Part shown: one piece after another, positions 8,403 to 17,904 of the stretch
Layout of the letters: every line of letters starts with the position of its first letter
How positions within the stretch are numbered: position 1 is the first letter of the stretch
NCBI GenBank assembly: GCA_011523795.1
Contig: WTFY01000006.1
Location: 62,001-126,000, forward strand
Direction of reading: 5' to 3'
Source of the DNA: Gammaproteobacteria bacterium
GTDB taxonomy: Bacteria; Pseudomonadota; Gammaproteobacteria; UBA4575
Length of the DNA: 64,000 bases
Program-made: the position numbers and the translations under genes
Notes under the pieces: model-generated
The model's input: only the letters and a program-made list of their open reading frames with translations
Databases searched by the model: none
Told to the model about the DNA's origin: nothing

Positions 8403-9833
8403 GTGAGTAACCGAACTCAGTTTTACATCAATGGCAAGTGGGTCAACCCATCCACGAGTGCTGCCCTGGATGTCATTAACCCTGCAACGGAAAAAGCGAT
8501 TGGCACCGTTGCTATGGGTAGTCAGGAAGATGTAGACAATGCCGTTGCCGCAGCTCAAGCCGCGTTCAACTCGTATTCACAAACGTCACGCGAAGAGCGA
8601 ATTGAGCTGTTGGAACGAATCATCGGTCAGTACAAGGCAAATTTTAGCGATATTGCCGCGATGATCAGTGAAGAAATGGGAGCGCCCCAAAAGCTTGCCA
8701 TTGAGGAACAGGTTCCTATGGGTCTGGAGCACCTCGAAACGACACTTGAAGTCCTGCGCGAGTTCGAATTCGAGGAAGATGTAGGTTCTTTTTGGGTCAT
8801 TCATGAGCCCGCAGGTGTATGTGGACTGATCACCCCGTGGAACTGGCCGATGAACCAGATTACTTGCAAGGTTGCCCCGGCACTGGCGGCAGGGTGTACC
8901 ATGGTTCTAAAGCCCTCGGAGGTCGCTCCGTTCAATGCGATTCTGTTTGCCGAAATGCTGGATGCCGCCGGCGTACCTGCGGGGGTGTTCAATCTCGTAA
9001 ATGGCGATGGTTCGACAGTCGGAGCCGCCCTTTCATCGCATCCTGATATTGACATGGTTTCGTTCACTGGCTCGACACGGGCAGGAATCGAAGTCGCTCG
9101 AAACGCTGCGTCCACCGTCAAGCGGGTGGCACAAGAGTTAGGCGGGAAATCTGCCAATATCCTGCTTGATGACGCGAACTTTGAGCAAGCGATTGCTCGA
9201 GGTCTCTTCTCGATGTGCACGAACTCCGGTCAATCCTGTATTGCGCCGACTCGAATGCTCGTACCGGAGTCCCGCATGGATGAGGCCGCGACTATTGCCA
9301 AGGCGGCGGCTGAAAAAGTGAGAGTTGGCGATCCGAATGCATCGGATACCACGATCGGCCCCGTGGTTTCACGCAAGCAGTTCGAGCGGATTCAGAACCT
9401 GGTTCAAGCAGGTATTGACGAAGGCGCTCGACTGGAGACAGGTGGAACGGGTCGTCCTGACGGGCTGAAAATTGGTTACTACGTGAAACCTACAGTGTTT
9501 TCCCACGTAACCAATGACATGTCTATTGCACGTCAGGAAATCTTTGGCCCGGTTCTGTCCCTCATCGGTTATACGGATGAGGACGATGCCGTGCGGATTG
9601 CCAACGATTCGATATACGGGTTGTCGGGCTATGTGTCGTCAGCCGATCCAGAACGTGCTTATGCAGTCGCGCGCCGCATCCGGACCGGAAACGTCCATAT
9701 CAACGGAGTTTGTCACGATTTCAGAGCGCCATTTGGCGGATACAAGCAATCCGGAAATGGCCGGGAATGGGGTCGATATGGCCTTGAGGAATTTCTGGAG
9801 AAAAAGGCAATCATGGTATGTGGCAGCCAGTGA
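8403..9833 (+). CDS. NAD(P)+-dependent aldehyde dehydrogenase
   Basis: This is a full-length ALDH of about 476 residues from the GTG at 8403 (a GTG at 8364 is also open; the later one fits the family N-terminus SNRTQFYINGKWV and follows a GAGGCAG site). Motifs visible are TPWNWPMNQ for cofactor binding, FTGSTRAG, the general-base glutamate in ELGGKS and the catalytic cysteine in NSGQSCIAPTR. EIFGPVLS and the C-terminal GGYKQSGNGREWG are also typical. It oxidises an aldehyde to the acid in the cytoplasm; the substrate is unknown. It stands alone, downstream of repeat copy 5. Confidence 0.92.
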   Translation: MSNRTQFYINGKWVNPSTSAALDVINPATEKAIGTVAMGSQEDVDNAVAAAQAAFNSYSQTSREERIELLERIIGQYKANFSDIAAMISEEMGAPQKLAIEEQVPMGLEHLETTLEVLREFEFEEDVGSFWVIHEPAGVCGLITPWNWPMNQITCKVAPALAAGCTMVLKPSEVAPFNAILFAEMLDAAGVPAGVFNLVNGDGSTVGAALSSHPDIDMVSFTGSTRAGIEVARNAASTVKRVAQELGGKSANILLDDANFEQAIARGLFSMCTNSGQSCIAPTRMLVPESRMDEAATIAKAAAEKVRVGDPNASDTTIGPVVSRKQFERIQNLVQAGIDEGARLETGGTGRPDGLKIGYYVKPTVFSHVTNDMSIARQEIFGPVLSLIGYTDEDDAVRIANDSIYGLSGYVSSADPERAYAVARRIRTGNVHINGVCHDFRAPFGGYKQSGNGREWGRYGLEEFLEKKAIMVCGSQ

Positions 9834-10025
9834 TTTGACCCGGAGTGATGAACTGTCTGTTCAATCATGTCTGGATGGGGTTTCACTGCTGTCCTGCCTC
9901 TACACATGAAACGCTTTTGAGTGCGAAACCGGTGATTCGACCCTTTATTGGCCTCGCTATGGATTTGTGTGAATCTGCAGGCTACCCTTGCATGACATCA
10001 AGCGGCTGGACCAGGCGTAAACCGA

Positions 10026-11222
10026 GTGTTCCTTGAAAGAGTATTCCCAGGGTGGTGGAAAGTCATCCTGATGGCTTTCCCAGTTTTTCTCCTGCTGTGC
10101 CTTCAGGCTGATGCGGCCGCACCGGACACCTCAGCCGGAAAAATGTATGCCAGGGTTGGCGGGGGAGTATTTTTTCTGGACCTGTCCGAGACAAGCCCGT
10201 TTATCAGAACAAACGGCCGGGAGGAAGTCGTCGGGTTTCTTGACCACTACGATGCGGAGTTTGAGGATGGAGCACTGGTCACCTTCGCTGCCGGCAGGGA
10301 ATATGACCCGTTTGGAAATATCCCGCTAATCGAGTTAAGCGGGTTTTTCACTTCCTACACGTCCAGGCAGGTCAGCGATTACAGCGAGGATCCTGACCCA
10401 TGGACCGACGTACGCAGCGAGTTTCTGGAGCAGTACTGTCCGGGAGGGATAGAGGGTGAAATGTGCCTTACCGCAGAGACTGAACAGTATCTCGTTGCAT
10501 TGATAAAAAACGATCCGCAGGTCAGGTCAGTCGGCTGGATCGGTAAGATAGACGGCGGTGCCATGCCTTTCGGCTCTCCCAATTTTGCGTGGGGGGATCC
10601 CATCCGGATCCGTACGAAAAGAGAGGTTGACTTCTATGGTCTTGACCTTGTCACCAGTACGTTTGCCAGGCAGACAGACCGGGCTCAGACCCTGTTCTTT
10701 ATCGGGCCAAGCTTCAAGCGGCTGGACCAGGAAACCGGGACATTTGCCTACGAGTCCAACCGGCTCCCGTCCGTTAACAACCTGACGCTGGAGGAGGATT
10801 TGGAAGCCTCGTATTACGGCGCAGTCATCGGCACCAGGACGGACGTTCCGTTCAGGAAGCGCTGGAATATCATGGTTGACGGAAGACTGGGAGTCTACTA
10901 TCTCGATGCCGAATATCATGGGTCACAGAGGACCCTGTTGTCATCAGCCTCTCCCGTACTGGACGTGTCCACTGATCTGAAAACGAGTGATTCGGAATTT
11001 GCAGCAACCCTAAGCCTCCAGGCTTCCCTGAGCATTACTACCCGTGACAGGGTGACATTTCGTATCGGGACCGGTGTCGAGTATCTTTCGCATGCTCCGA
11101 AAATACGCTATGCGACGGTCGGGGAAAGTTTTGCAAGCGGTGACCCCCACACTCCCGCCCGAATAAGGTATTCGGACGCCTTCGGTGTGTTCGGCACAGT
11201 GTCTGCAGAGATCAGAATGTAG
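10026..11222 (+). CDS. Outer-membrane protein, paralogue of the 2479-3630 product
   Basis: The 398-residue frame opens at a GTG; an ATG at 10071 (MAFPVFLLLC) is a plausible alternative. Either way a signal peptide ends near LQADAAA. The mature sequence aligns almost end to end with the product at 2479-3630 (shared IRTNGREE, GFLDHYD, DGGAMPFGS, RIRTKREVDF, FAYESNR) with an insertion of about eight residues around REYDPFGNIPL. The function is unknown; a beta-barrel is likely from the alternating pattern and the aromatic-rich C-terminal third. The paralogues point in opposite directions about 6.4 kb apart, so the block between them may have moved or inverted. Confidence 0.7.
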   Translation: MFLERVFPGWWKVILMAFPVFLLLCLQADAAAPDTSAGKMYARVGGGVFFLDLSETSPFIRTNGREEVVGFLDHYDAEFEDGALVTFAAGREYDPFGNIPLIELSGFFTSYTSRQVSDYSEDPDPWTDVRSEFLEQYCPGGIEGEMCLTAETEQYLVALIKNDPQVRSVGWIGKIDGGAMPFGSPNFAWGDPIRIRTKREVDFYGLDLVTSTFARQTDRAQTLFFIGPSFKRLDQETGTFAYESNRLPSVNNLTLEEDLEASYYGAVIGTRTDVPFRKRWNIMVDGRLGVYYLDAEYHGSQRTLLSSASPVLDVSTDLKTSDSEFAATLSLQASLSITTRDRVTFRIGTGVEYLSHAPKIRYATVGESFASGDPHTPARIRYSDAFGVFGTVSAEIRM

Positions 11223-11368
11223 GAATTGGGCCCTGAGGCCGCAGCAGCACCGTGCAGGCGTTGCATAACGGGTGAACGATCAGATACAGCCCAGGATCGT
11301 ATGCGCGATCTCGGGGACTGAGTATTGCAACATTCGGTCGTTGCAGCAGGTTTTCATGGTACAGAGGA

Positions 11369-11827
11369 TCAGGCAAGCATATCGGGCAGGGCAGCCAGCG
11401 CCTCGTCGATTGATACGACCGGCAGGCCAGCCTTGACCCAACCCGGACCGCTGCCCGAACCAAGCATGCCTTCAGGAACATTGATGAAACGTTCGTGGCC
11501 TGCGAGTCGCAAGGCGCGCGTCACCAGTCCAGACCGGGTGCCGGTCGCACAGATCAGGGCAAGGGGGCGGTCTCCGGCCAGTTCACGGGCAATGGACAGG
11601 CGACTGGGAAAGCGCGTGTTATGCATGCTGACCGGCCAGGCACCCTTTGCAACACCGGTATCGCGCCATTCACCCCGGGTTCTGATATCGATCAGCCGAA
11701 CCCGGTCTTCCAGCAGTGCAGCATGTGCCTGATGCACGGACCAGGTACCGGGGCTTTGCGCCAGAACTACCTTTGAAATCGGCAGGGCAGCAAGCAGGGC
11801 GAGGAACTGCCGACGTTTTTGGTTCAT
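11369..11827 (-). CDS. Exported single-domain rhodanese-like sulfurtransferase
   Basis: The 152-residue protein starts MNQKRRQFLALLAAL, a short twin-arginine-like signal (RRQFL) with cleavage near VLAQ, so it is probably exported, possibly by Tat. The rhodanese fold follows: LIDIRTRGEW, a hydrophobic core, and the active-site loop ICATGTRS with the persulfide-forming cysteine, then SGLVTRALRLAGHERFINV. Such proteins move sulfane sulfur in the periplasm. It is not in an obvious operon; the small gene at 11879 lies upstream on the same strand with a 51-nt gap. Confidence 0.85.
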   Translation of the reverse strand: MNQKRRQFLALLAALPISKVVLAQSPGTWSVHQAHAALLEDRVRLIDIRTRGEWRDTGVAKGAWPVSMHNTRFPSRLSIARELAGDRPLALICATGTRSGLVTRALRLAGHERFINVPEGMLGSGSGPGWVKAGLPVVSIDEALAALPDMLA

Positions 11828-11878
11828 TCAACGGGCTCCTTGATTCGTCTTCCAGCCAGGCATCCGAATCACATTTAC

Positions 11879-12127
11879 CTAGTGCAGAAGGTGTTTTTGT
11901 TGAAGGAGCATGTGCTCGATCTCCGCATGCAATTGTTGCACATGATCAAGACGCAGTCCTATGGCGATCTCAACATCCGTGTCATTATCCCTGTAAGCAA
12001 AGCGAAGGGGAAGAATGGGCACTTTCCTCTTTGTGTTCTTTTCCATTGCCCAGGCGATGGGGTCCAAGGCTACTGATTTGCCTATTTTGACGGCTGACAG
12101 CTTTTGTTTTTCTTTGTTACCAGGCAT
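11879..12127 (-). CDS. Hypothetical protein, 82 residues
   Basis: No family recognised. The ATG is preceded by ACGGAGAAC at a normal distance, which supports translation. The product is basic at the N-terminus (MPGNKEKQKL) and has a helical, His/Gln-rich C-terminus (DHVQQLHAEIEHMLLQQKHL) that could form a short coiled coil. No signal peptide or membrane segment. It may be cotranscribed with the downstream rhodanese gene. Confidence 0.5.
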   Translation of the reverse strand: MPGNKEKQKLSAVKIGKSVALDPIAWAMEKNTKRKVPILPLRFAYRDNDTDVEIAIGLRLDHVQQLHAEIEHMLLQQKHLLH

Positions 12128-12387
12128 GGGAGTTCTCCGTAAATCCGTCTTCGAAAGGTTTCAGGTTATGTGATTTGATAAGCGCTTCTTCACTACTTAT
12201 ACCGTAGTATATCTCATGCCATGCATTGGGTTGGCATACCTGGCGAGTGTTCTGGTCTCCGCTTCGTAACCAGACCCGGGCATTGTGGTGTTTCGGCCAG
12301 AGTCTTGAAATGCCCGGACATGCCCCAATATATACTGCATCGCTGTTACAGGATTTGCAGGACTGAAGGTTCGCTGGTGTATTGAGA

Positions 12388-12408
12388 CCCGTGACACCCT
12401 GTCACGGG
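12388..12408. repeat. Perfect 9-bp inverted repeat
   Basis: CCCGTGACA and TGTCACGGG are exact reverse complements around a 3-nt CCC centre, 106 nt before the FadL-type start codon. The symmetry fits a dimeric repressor or activator site; a hairpin is also possible. Confidence 0.6.
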
Positions 12409-12420
12409 ACACTTGAAATT

Positions 12421-12450
12421 GCCATGCAACCATCTTGTGTACTGCATGGC
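12421..12450. repeat. 8-bp inverted repeat with 14-nt loop
   Basis: GCCATGCA and TGCATGGC are exact reverse complements, extendable by one T-A pair. It lies between the 9-bp palindrome and the FadL-type gene. Confidence 0.5.
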
Positions 12451-12513
12451 ATTGTGGAAATTTGCTTTTCCGGACTCATTTGAGGATTAACTTTCAAGTC
12501 AAAGGACTGCGTC

Positions 12514-13875
12514 ATGAACAGATTGGTTTCTTTTTCAATTTTCCTTTTGGTCACATTGGTCATCCCGTCTGCGATGGCTACGAACGGTTATTTTGTCTAC
12601 GGGTACGGGACGAAGAACAAGGGCCTGTCCGGTGCAGGGGTTGCATTGCCGCAAGACACGATCACAGCTGCAACGAATCCTGCCGGCATGGCTCAGCTAG
12701 GGAAAAGGCTCGATGCCGGGTTGGCCTTGTTCATCCCGAAACGGGAATACGAAAGCAGTACCAGCCTGGCAAACGGTGCCGGGGGTGCGTTTACTGTCGG
12801 CCCCAACGATATCGAGAGTGACCGCAAATCTTTCTTGGTTCCTCATATTGGATATAACCACCCGCTGGGTCCGCAGAGTTCAATCGGAATCACGTCGTTT
12901 GCCAATGGAGGCATGAACACGGTGTGGCACGGCGGGACCGCAAGCTTTGACCCGGACGGACCAGGCCCTGGCATGACCGGGACGTTCCCGGGAACCTACG
13001 GAGCGGGAACGACAGGCGTGGACCTGGCCCAGAATTTCCTGGCGTTGACCTATTCCCGAAAAGTCAATGAACGCTTCTCGTATGGTGTGGGCCCTGTTTT
13101 TGGCCTTCAGTATGTTCGCGTCAAGGGATTGTCTGCATTTGCCGGGTACACCGAGGATTTCGTGCGAAGCGCAGGAACGGTGCTGCCCGATGATCTCACT
13201 GACAAGGGCAGGGAACTGTCGTTCGGTTACGGAGTAAAGGGTGGCATCCTGTGGAGCCCTGTCCCCTACCTGACACTGGGAGGGTCCTACCAGTCACGCA
13301 TCTACATGAGCGAGTTCGACGATTATGCCAGCCTGCTGGCAGAGGACGGCGATTTTGATGTGCCACCGACCATGACACTGGGCCTTGCCCTGCGCCCGGA
13401 CAGCGACTGGACATTCGTGTTCGACTTCCAGAAAATCTGGTACAGCAAGATTGACTCACTGGCCAATCCGCTCTCGAACCTGTTCGACTGTCCGGCGCTC
13501 GGCGGAACCGACCCCGAGAGCTGCCTGGGTGGCGACAACGGGGCAGGGTTCGGCTGGAATGACATGGAAGTGTACAAGCTTGGCGTACAGTACTCGGTGT
13601 CTCCAAACCTGGAATTGCGTGCAGGCGCCAGCTTTACCGAGCACCCGATCCAGCGCAGTGAGGTGCTGTTCAATATCCTGGCACCGGCCACTTCAGAAGA
13701 GCACTATACGCTGGGCTTGACCAGGAAACTGCCTGGGGAACGGGAACTGAATTTTTCCGTGATGTACTCTCCGAGAGGCAGGCAGAGGGGTCAAAGCCCG
13801 TTCGATCCCACGCAAGCAGTCGAGGTGGAGATGAGCCAGTTTGAGCTGGAGGCAAGCTATTCAAGAAGGTTCTGA
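12514..13875 (+). CDS. FadL/OMPP1/TodX-family outer-membrane transporter
   Basis: The 453-residue precursor has a signal peptide cleaved near AMA and then the family N-terminus TNGYFVYGYGTKNKGLSGAG, whose residues form the hatch region. The signature AATNPAGMAQLG follows. The rest is a 14-strand type barrel ending in a strand with terminal phenylalanine (EASYSRRF). FadL proteins let hydrophobic molecules such as long-chain fatty acids or aromatic hydrocarbons diffuse laterally through the outer membrane. The palindromes upstream suggest regulation. The end converges with the SRPBCC gene at 14000. Confidence 0.92.
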   Translation: MNRLVSFSIFLLVTLVIPSAMATNGYFVYGYGTKNKGLSGAGVALPQDTITAATNPAGMAQLGKRLDAGLALFIPKREYESSTSLANGAGGAFTVGPNDIESDRKSFLVPHIGYNHPLGPQSSIGITSFANGGMNTVWHGGTASFDPDGPGPGMTGTFPGTYGAGTTGVDLAQNFLALTYSRKVNERFSYGVGPVFGLQYVRVKGLSAFAGYTEDFVRSAGTVLPDDLTDKGRELSFGYGVKGGILWSPVPYLTLGGSYQSRIYMSEFDDYASLLAEDGDFDVPPTMTLGLALRPDSDWTFVFDFQKIWYSKIDSLANPLSNLFDCPALGGTDPESCLGGDNGAGFGWNDMEVYKLGVQYSVSPNLELRAGASFTEHPIQRSEVLFNILAPATSEEHYTLGLTRKLPGERELNFSVMYSPRGRQRGQSPFDPTQAVEVEMSQFELEASYSRRF

Positions 13876-13999
13876 ACCGGGATCAATAACCGGTCCTGCC
13901 CGCGGGCACGGGCCAGCTGAATTCACCAGACGGGCTGAACAGGCCTGGTCCGAACCGGAAGATTGTTCCGGCAGTAGCGACAGGATGAATGTAGCCGGC

Positions 14000-14473
14000 C
14001 TAGCCAGGAGTGCCGCCTGGACGGTTCTGTGCGTACAGGGATTCCGCGTGGTATTTCAGGGCCGTGCCCACGTCGCTGAAGCCGCGGCGCATGTAGGGCC
14101 CGAAGCTCAGCCAGACCAGCGGGGCCAGTACACCGGTCAGTCGGTCCGTATTGTGATACGCGCAGCGACCGTCGCCCATGGGCTCGAGGTGTTGCTCGCG
14201 CACGGCGAACAGCAGCCAGCGTGTCCCGAACATCTTGCTCCAGGCGATCAGCCGGGGCTTTTCGAATGCGCACACGGTTTCGGTGATTTTCATTCTTGCA
14301 GGACCCATCCGCACTTTGAGTTGCGCGGGTGAGCCAATCCTGAAATCTGTGCGGGCCTGGGGTGTGAACGGGTTCCATTCATCGTATCTTTCAACCCCGG
14401 TAAGCACGTCCCAAACCAGCCCAACCGGTGCGTGAATCAGGACTCGATCAACGCGGATTTCAAACTTGCACAT
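14000..14473 (-). CDS. SRPBCC-fold (polyketide cyclase/START-like) protein
   Basis: The frame is open far upstream, but the AGAAGGA site lies 6 nt before the ATG at 14473, so the product is taken as 157 residues beginning MCKFEIRVDRVLIHAP. The family core is clear: VWDVLTGVERYDEWNPF near the start, then antiparallel strands and RMKITETVCAFEKPRLIAWS. These helix-grip proteins bind hydrophobic ligands; none can be assigned. The start overlaps the 3' end of a short-chain dehydrogenase remnant by 14 nt, as in a translationally coupled operon. Confidence 0.8.
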   Translation of the reverse strand: MCKFEIRVDRVLIHAPVGLVWDVLTGVERYDEWNPFTPQARTDFRIGSPAQLKVRMGPARMKITETVCAFEKPRLIAWSKMFGTRWLLFAVREQHLEPMGDGRCAYHNTDRLTGVLAPLVWLSFGPYMRRGFSDVGTALKYHAESLYAQNRPGGTPG

Positions 14474-14640
14474 GTTCATTCCTTCTGGAGTCTGCCAGGG
14501 CTCTGACCCAGGCTTCGGATTCCTCCCATAATCGCCTCGCAACGGACGCATCCCGGGTGTCCACGGGCGGTTCGGCAATGCTGCAGCGATAATAGTACTT
14601 CCCGCCTTCAATGGGGCGCTGGCCGGTATGCAAAATCCAG
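14460..14640 (-). pseudogene. C-terminal remnant of a short-chain dehydrogenase/reductase
   Basis: In this frame the last about 50 codons read GGKYYYRCSIAEPPVDTRDA, then ARRLWEESEAWV. This resembles the C-terminus of retinol-dehydrogenase-like SDRs, where a G(K/R)YF.xC strand is followed by P and A(A)RLWExSE. Upstream the similarity stops at about 14640, and no Rossmann glycine motif or YxxxK is present, so the 5' part of the gene is gone. The surviving stop overlaps the SRPBCC start. Confidence 0.5.
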
Positions 14641-15028
14641 GCTGTTGTCTGCAAAGGAAAAGTGTAGCAGGGATTTGACGACAGGGCGCAATGGCAGGTC
14701 GGCCTGCGAGGTTTCCCTGTTTCTGCCTTCCCGGCAAGGCTCATGCCGGGCCTGTGTGTTGCAGCGGGCGATCTGGCATTTATGCAGGCATAACAAAAAA
14801 CGATTGAAAACGAAGCCTAATCCGGTCTGAAAAACAGTAGGATAGAAGGTCGGTTTGAGACAGGCTGCCAGCCGGGAGCGAAAGGATGAGGCAAGGGCAA
14901 TTCAGGCGCTCCCTGGCACATGAAATCAGATACAATGGTACGTGTCATGCAGTCCGGGCCAGGCCATGCATGGGCGGCACATGACTCATTCAGACACCAG
15001 GGTACGATGACATCGGAATACACTTGAT

Positions 15029-15385
15029 ATGCTCGAAAACTATCTCCCTGTACTCATCTTTATTGCACTGGCTGCGATCATGGGGCTGGTGCCCACGGCC
15101 ATGGGTCTCGTGCTGGGGCCACGTTCCAGAGACGAGGCCAAGGATTCTCCCTATGAATGCGGATTCGAGGCGTTCGAGGATGCCAGGATGCAGTTTGACG
15201 TGCGGTACTATCTGGTGGCGATCCTGTTCATCATTTTTGACCTGGAGATCGCCTTTCTGTTTCCCTGGGCCGTAGCAATTCGCGAGGTCGGAATGGTGGG
15301 CTTCCTTGCCATGGCGGTATTCCTGGTGATCCTTACGGTAGGGTTCGTATACGAGTGGAAAAAGGGTGCCCTGGACTGGGATTGA
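15029..15385 (+). CDS. nuoA: NADH-quinone oxidoreductase subunit A
   Basis: 118 residues with three transmembrane helices (about 7-29, 62-82 and 88-108). The conserved loop SPYECGFE with its cysteine and the acidic helix start [18 protein letters not shown] are diagnostic. It is a small membrane-arm subunit at the junction with the peripheral arm of complex I. First gene of the nuo operon; the next start is 66 nt away. Confidence 0.96.
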   Translation: MLENYLPVLIFIALAAIMGLVPTAMGLVLGPRSRDEAKDSPYECGFEAFEDARMQFDVRYYLVAILFIIFDLEIAFLFPWAVAIREVGMVGFLAMAVFLVILTVGFVYEWKKGALDWD

Positions 15386-15450
15386 GGTGCAGGGATGAAG
15401 GCGGGGTGCACCCGGAAGGTTTTCGGGGTCGAGTTGGAGAAGGTAGAGAT

Positions 15451-15927
15451 ATGGGTATAGAAGGGCGTCTCCAGCAGGGTTTTGTCACGACCCGGCTGGA
15501 CGAGCTTATCAACTGGGCGAGAACCGGCTCCCTGTGGCCGGTAACCTTCGGGCTCGCCTGCTGTGCCGTGGAGATGATGCATGCGGGGGCTTCACGCTAT
15601 GACCTCGATCGCTTCGGCGTCATGTTCCGGCCCAGTCCGAGGCAATCGGATGTCATGATCGTGGCCGGTACCCTTGTGAACAAGATGGCTCCTGCACTGC
15701 GCAAGGTGTATGACCAGATGGCCGAACCGAAATGGGTAATTTCCATGGGTTCGTGCGCCAATGGCGGAGGGTATTACCACTATTCTTATTCGGTCGTCAG
15801 GGGCTGTGACCGTATCGTTCCGGTGGATGTCTATGTCCCCGGCTGCCCGCCCACCGCAGAGGCCTTGCTCTACGGCATCCTTCAGTTGCAGAGCAAGATC
15901 AAGCGGACCAGCACGATTGCCCGGTAG
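15451..15927 (+). CDS. nuoB: NADH-quinone oxidoreductase subunit B (N2 cluster)
   Basis: The ATG at 15451 is chosen because GGAGAAGG lies 7 nt before it; the frame is open further upstream without a start signal. The 158-residue protein carries the tandem cysteines of the N2 [4Fe-4S] cluster ([12 protein letters not shown]37-C38), plus SMGSCANGG and VPGCPPT. It passes electrons to quinone at the base of the peripheral arm. Confidence 0.96.
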   Translation: MGIEGRLQQGFVTTRLDELINWARTGSLWPVTFGLACCAVEMMHAGASRYDLDRFGVMFRPSPRQSDVMIVAGTLVNKMAPALRKVYDQMAEPKWVISMGSCANGGGYYHYSYSVVRGCDRIVPVDVYVPGCPPTAEALLYGILQLQSKIKRTSTIAR

Positions 15928-15938
15928 GCCCAGTAACC

Positions 15939-16658
15939 ATGCAGGACCGAATCCGTCAACTCGGCTCTGAACTGCAGCGCGCTTTCGCTTCGAAGCTGCA
16001 GGCCCTGGATATCGACCGCAATGAAATCACGCTGACCGTGGGCGCACCGAAGCTCATCGAAGTCATGCGCCAGCTGCATGAGCCGTCGGAATTCGGATTC
16101 GAACAGCTCGTGGACTTGTCCGGGGTCGATTTCCTGGAGTTCGGGCAGGGAGAATGGGATACGCACACGGCGACCTCCTCGGGATTCAGCCGTGGCGCGC
16201 AAAAAGCTTCTTTCGGGCGGTTTACATTTGATGACGCGCATCCGGACAGGCAGCTTGACAGACCCAGGTTCGCGGTGATCTACCACCTGCTTTCCGTATC
16301 CCGGAACCTGAGGCTGCGGATCAGAACGTTCTGCGAGGACGATGACCGGCCCATGCTGCCCTCGGTATGCGGGATCTGGTCATCGGCCGACTGGTATGAG
16401 CGAGAGGCCTTCGACCTGTACGGCATCCTCTTCGAGGGCCATCCCGACCTGCGACGGATACTGACCGACTATGGCTTCACCGGGCATCCGTTTCGCAAGG
16501 ATTTCCCCCTGGTGGGTCATGTGGAGGTTCGCTATGACCCGGAGCAGAAGCGTGTCATATACCAGCCCGTCTCCATTGAGCCGCGCATCAATGTACCCAA
16601 GGTGATCCGCGACGACTACCGGTTCGATGCGGATGATCGCGAGGAAAGCGATGCCTGA
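15939..16658 (+). CDS. nuoC: NADH-quinone oxidoreductase subunit C (30-kDa type)
   Basis: 239 residues. The subunit signature is intact near residue 150: [20 protein letters not shown], followed by [11 protein letters not shown] and RKDFP. The gene is separate from nuoD, unlike the fused nuoCD of enterobacteria, but its last 8 nt overlap the nuoD start. Confidence 0.96.
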   Translation: MQDRIRQLGSELQRAFASKLQALDIDRNEITLTVGAPKLIEVMRQLHEPSEFGFEQLVDLSGVDFLEFGQGEWDTHTATSSGFSRGAQKASFGRFTFDDAHPDRQLDRPRFAVIYHLLSVSRNLRLRIRTFCEDDDRPMLPSVCGIWSSADWYEREAFDLYGILFEGHPDLRRILTDYGFTGHPFRKDFPLVGHVEVRYDPEQKRVIYQPVSIEPRINVPKVIRDDYRFDADDREESDA

Positions 16659-17904
16659 GCTGCACCACTACACCATGAACTTCGGGCCGCAGCATCCTGC
16701 AGCGCATGGTGTGTTGAGACTGGTGCTGGAGATGGAAGGCGAGGTGGTCCGGCATGCCGACCCGCATATAGGGCTGCTGCACCGGGCCACGGAAAAGCTT
16801 GCAGAGAGCAAGCCCTATAACCACAGTATCGGCTACATGGACCGGCTCGACTACGTGTCCATGATGTGCAATGAACACGCCTACATACTGGCGATCGAAA
16901 AGCTCGCGGGGATTCAGGTGCCCGAACGGGCACAATACATCCGCGTCATGTTCGATGAGATCACAAGGATCCTCAATCACCTGCTGTGGCTGGGTGCGCA
17001 CGCGCTGGATATCGGCGCGATGACGGTATTCCTGTATGCCTTTCGCGAACGCGAAGACCTCATGGACTGCTACGAGGCGGTATCCGGTACACGCATGCAT
17101 GCTACTTACTACCGGCCAGGCGGTGTGCACCGCGACCTGCCGGATGAAATGCCGCAGTACGCCGAGTCGAGGTGGCACGAGAGGCAGCAGGTGGAAAGGC
17201 TGAACCGTGCGCGTTCCGGCTCGCTGCTGGATTTTATCGAAGACTTCACGCAGCGGTTTCCATCCTGCGTGGACGAGTACGAAACGCTGCTCACCGAGAA
17301 CAGAATCTGGAAGCAGCGCACCGTGGACATCGGTGTAGTCAGCCCGGAGCGCGCGCTTCAGCTTGGTTTTACGGGTCCGATGTTGCGCGGATCGGGTGTC
17401 GAGTGGGACCTGCGCCGCAAGCAACCCTACGAAGTGTACGAGAAGCTGGATTTCAGGATCCCGGTAGGGGTAAACGGGGATTGTTACGATCGCTACCTGG
17501 TGCGCATTGAGGAAATGCGCCAGTCCAATGCCATTGTCCGGCAGTGCGTGGACTGGCTTCGCTCCCACTCCGGCCCGGTGATGACGGACGAGCACAAGAT
17601 TGCGCCGCCCGAGCGGGAGAAGATGAAAATGGGAATGGAGGAGCTGATTCACCATTTCAAGTTGTTCACGGAAGGCTATTGCCTGCCACAGGGCGAGGTC
17701 TATTGCGCGATCGAGCACCCGAAGGGTGAGTTCGGCATCTACCTGGTGTCGGATGGCGCCAACAAGCCGTATCGCCTGAAGATCCGTGCTCCCGGATTTG
17801 CACACCTGGCCGCGCTCGACGAGATGTCGAGGGGGCACATGCTGGCGGATGTCGTGGCGATTATCGGCACCCAGGATATAGTCTTTGGAGAGGTTGACCG
17901 GTGA
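16651..17904 (+). CDS. nuoD: NADH-quinone oxidoreductase subunit D (49-kDa type)
   Basis: 417 residues from the ATG at 16651 (GAGGAAAGC just before it). The N-terminal [17 protein letters not shown] contains the quinone-site histidine loop, and [11 protein letters not shown] and [17 protein letters not shown] follow. The C-terminus GEVDR is the family ending. Together with NuoB it makes the quinone pocket. Confidence 0.96.
   Translation: MPELHHYTMNFGPQHPAAHGVLRLVLEMEGEVVRHADPHIGLLHRATEKLAESKPYNHSIGYMDRLDYVSMMCNEHAYILAIEKLAGIQVPERAQYIRVMFDEITRILNHLLWLGAHALDIGAMTVFLYAFREREDLMDCYEAVSGTRMHATYYRPGGVHRDLPDEMPQYAESRWHERQQVERLNRARSGSLLDFIEDFTQRFPSCVDEYETLLTENRIWKQRTVDIGVVSPERALQLGFTGPMLRGSGVEWDLRRKQPYEVYEKLDFRIPVGVNGDCYDRYLVRIEEMRQSNAIVRQCVDWLRSHSGPVMTDEHKIAPPEREKMKMGMEELIHHFKLFTEGYCLPQGEVYCAIEHPKGEFGIYLVSDGANKPYRLKIRAPGFAHLAALDEMSRGHMLADVVAIIGTQDIVFGEVDR

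Larger units (their letters stand above)
12128..12513. promoter_or_regulatory. 386-nt leader with palindromes before the FadL-type gene
   Basis: Divergent intergenic region. It contains an ATGCCA/TGGCAT inverted pair (12218-12239), the perfect hairpin at 12388-12408 and the inverted repeat at 12421-12450. None is followed by a T-run, so operator or mRNA-structure roles are more likely than termination. No clear -35/-10 pair or sigma-54 motif was found. Confidence 0.4.

Noticed and set aside
12440-12475. Sigma-54 promoter before the FadL-type gene
   Set aside because: TGGCATTG and TTTGC are both there, but the GG to GC spacing is 14 nt and not 10.
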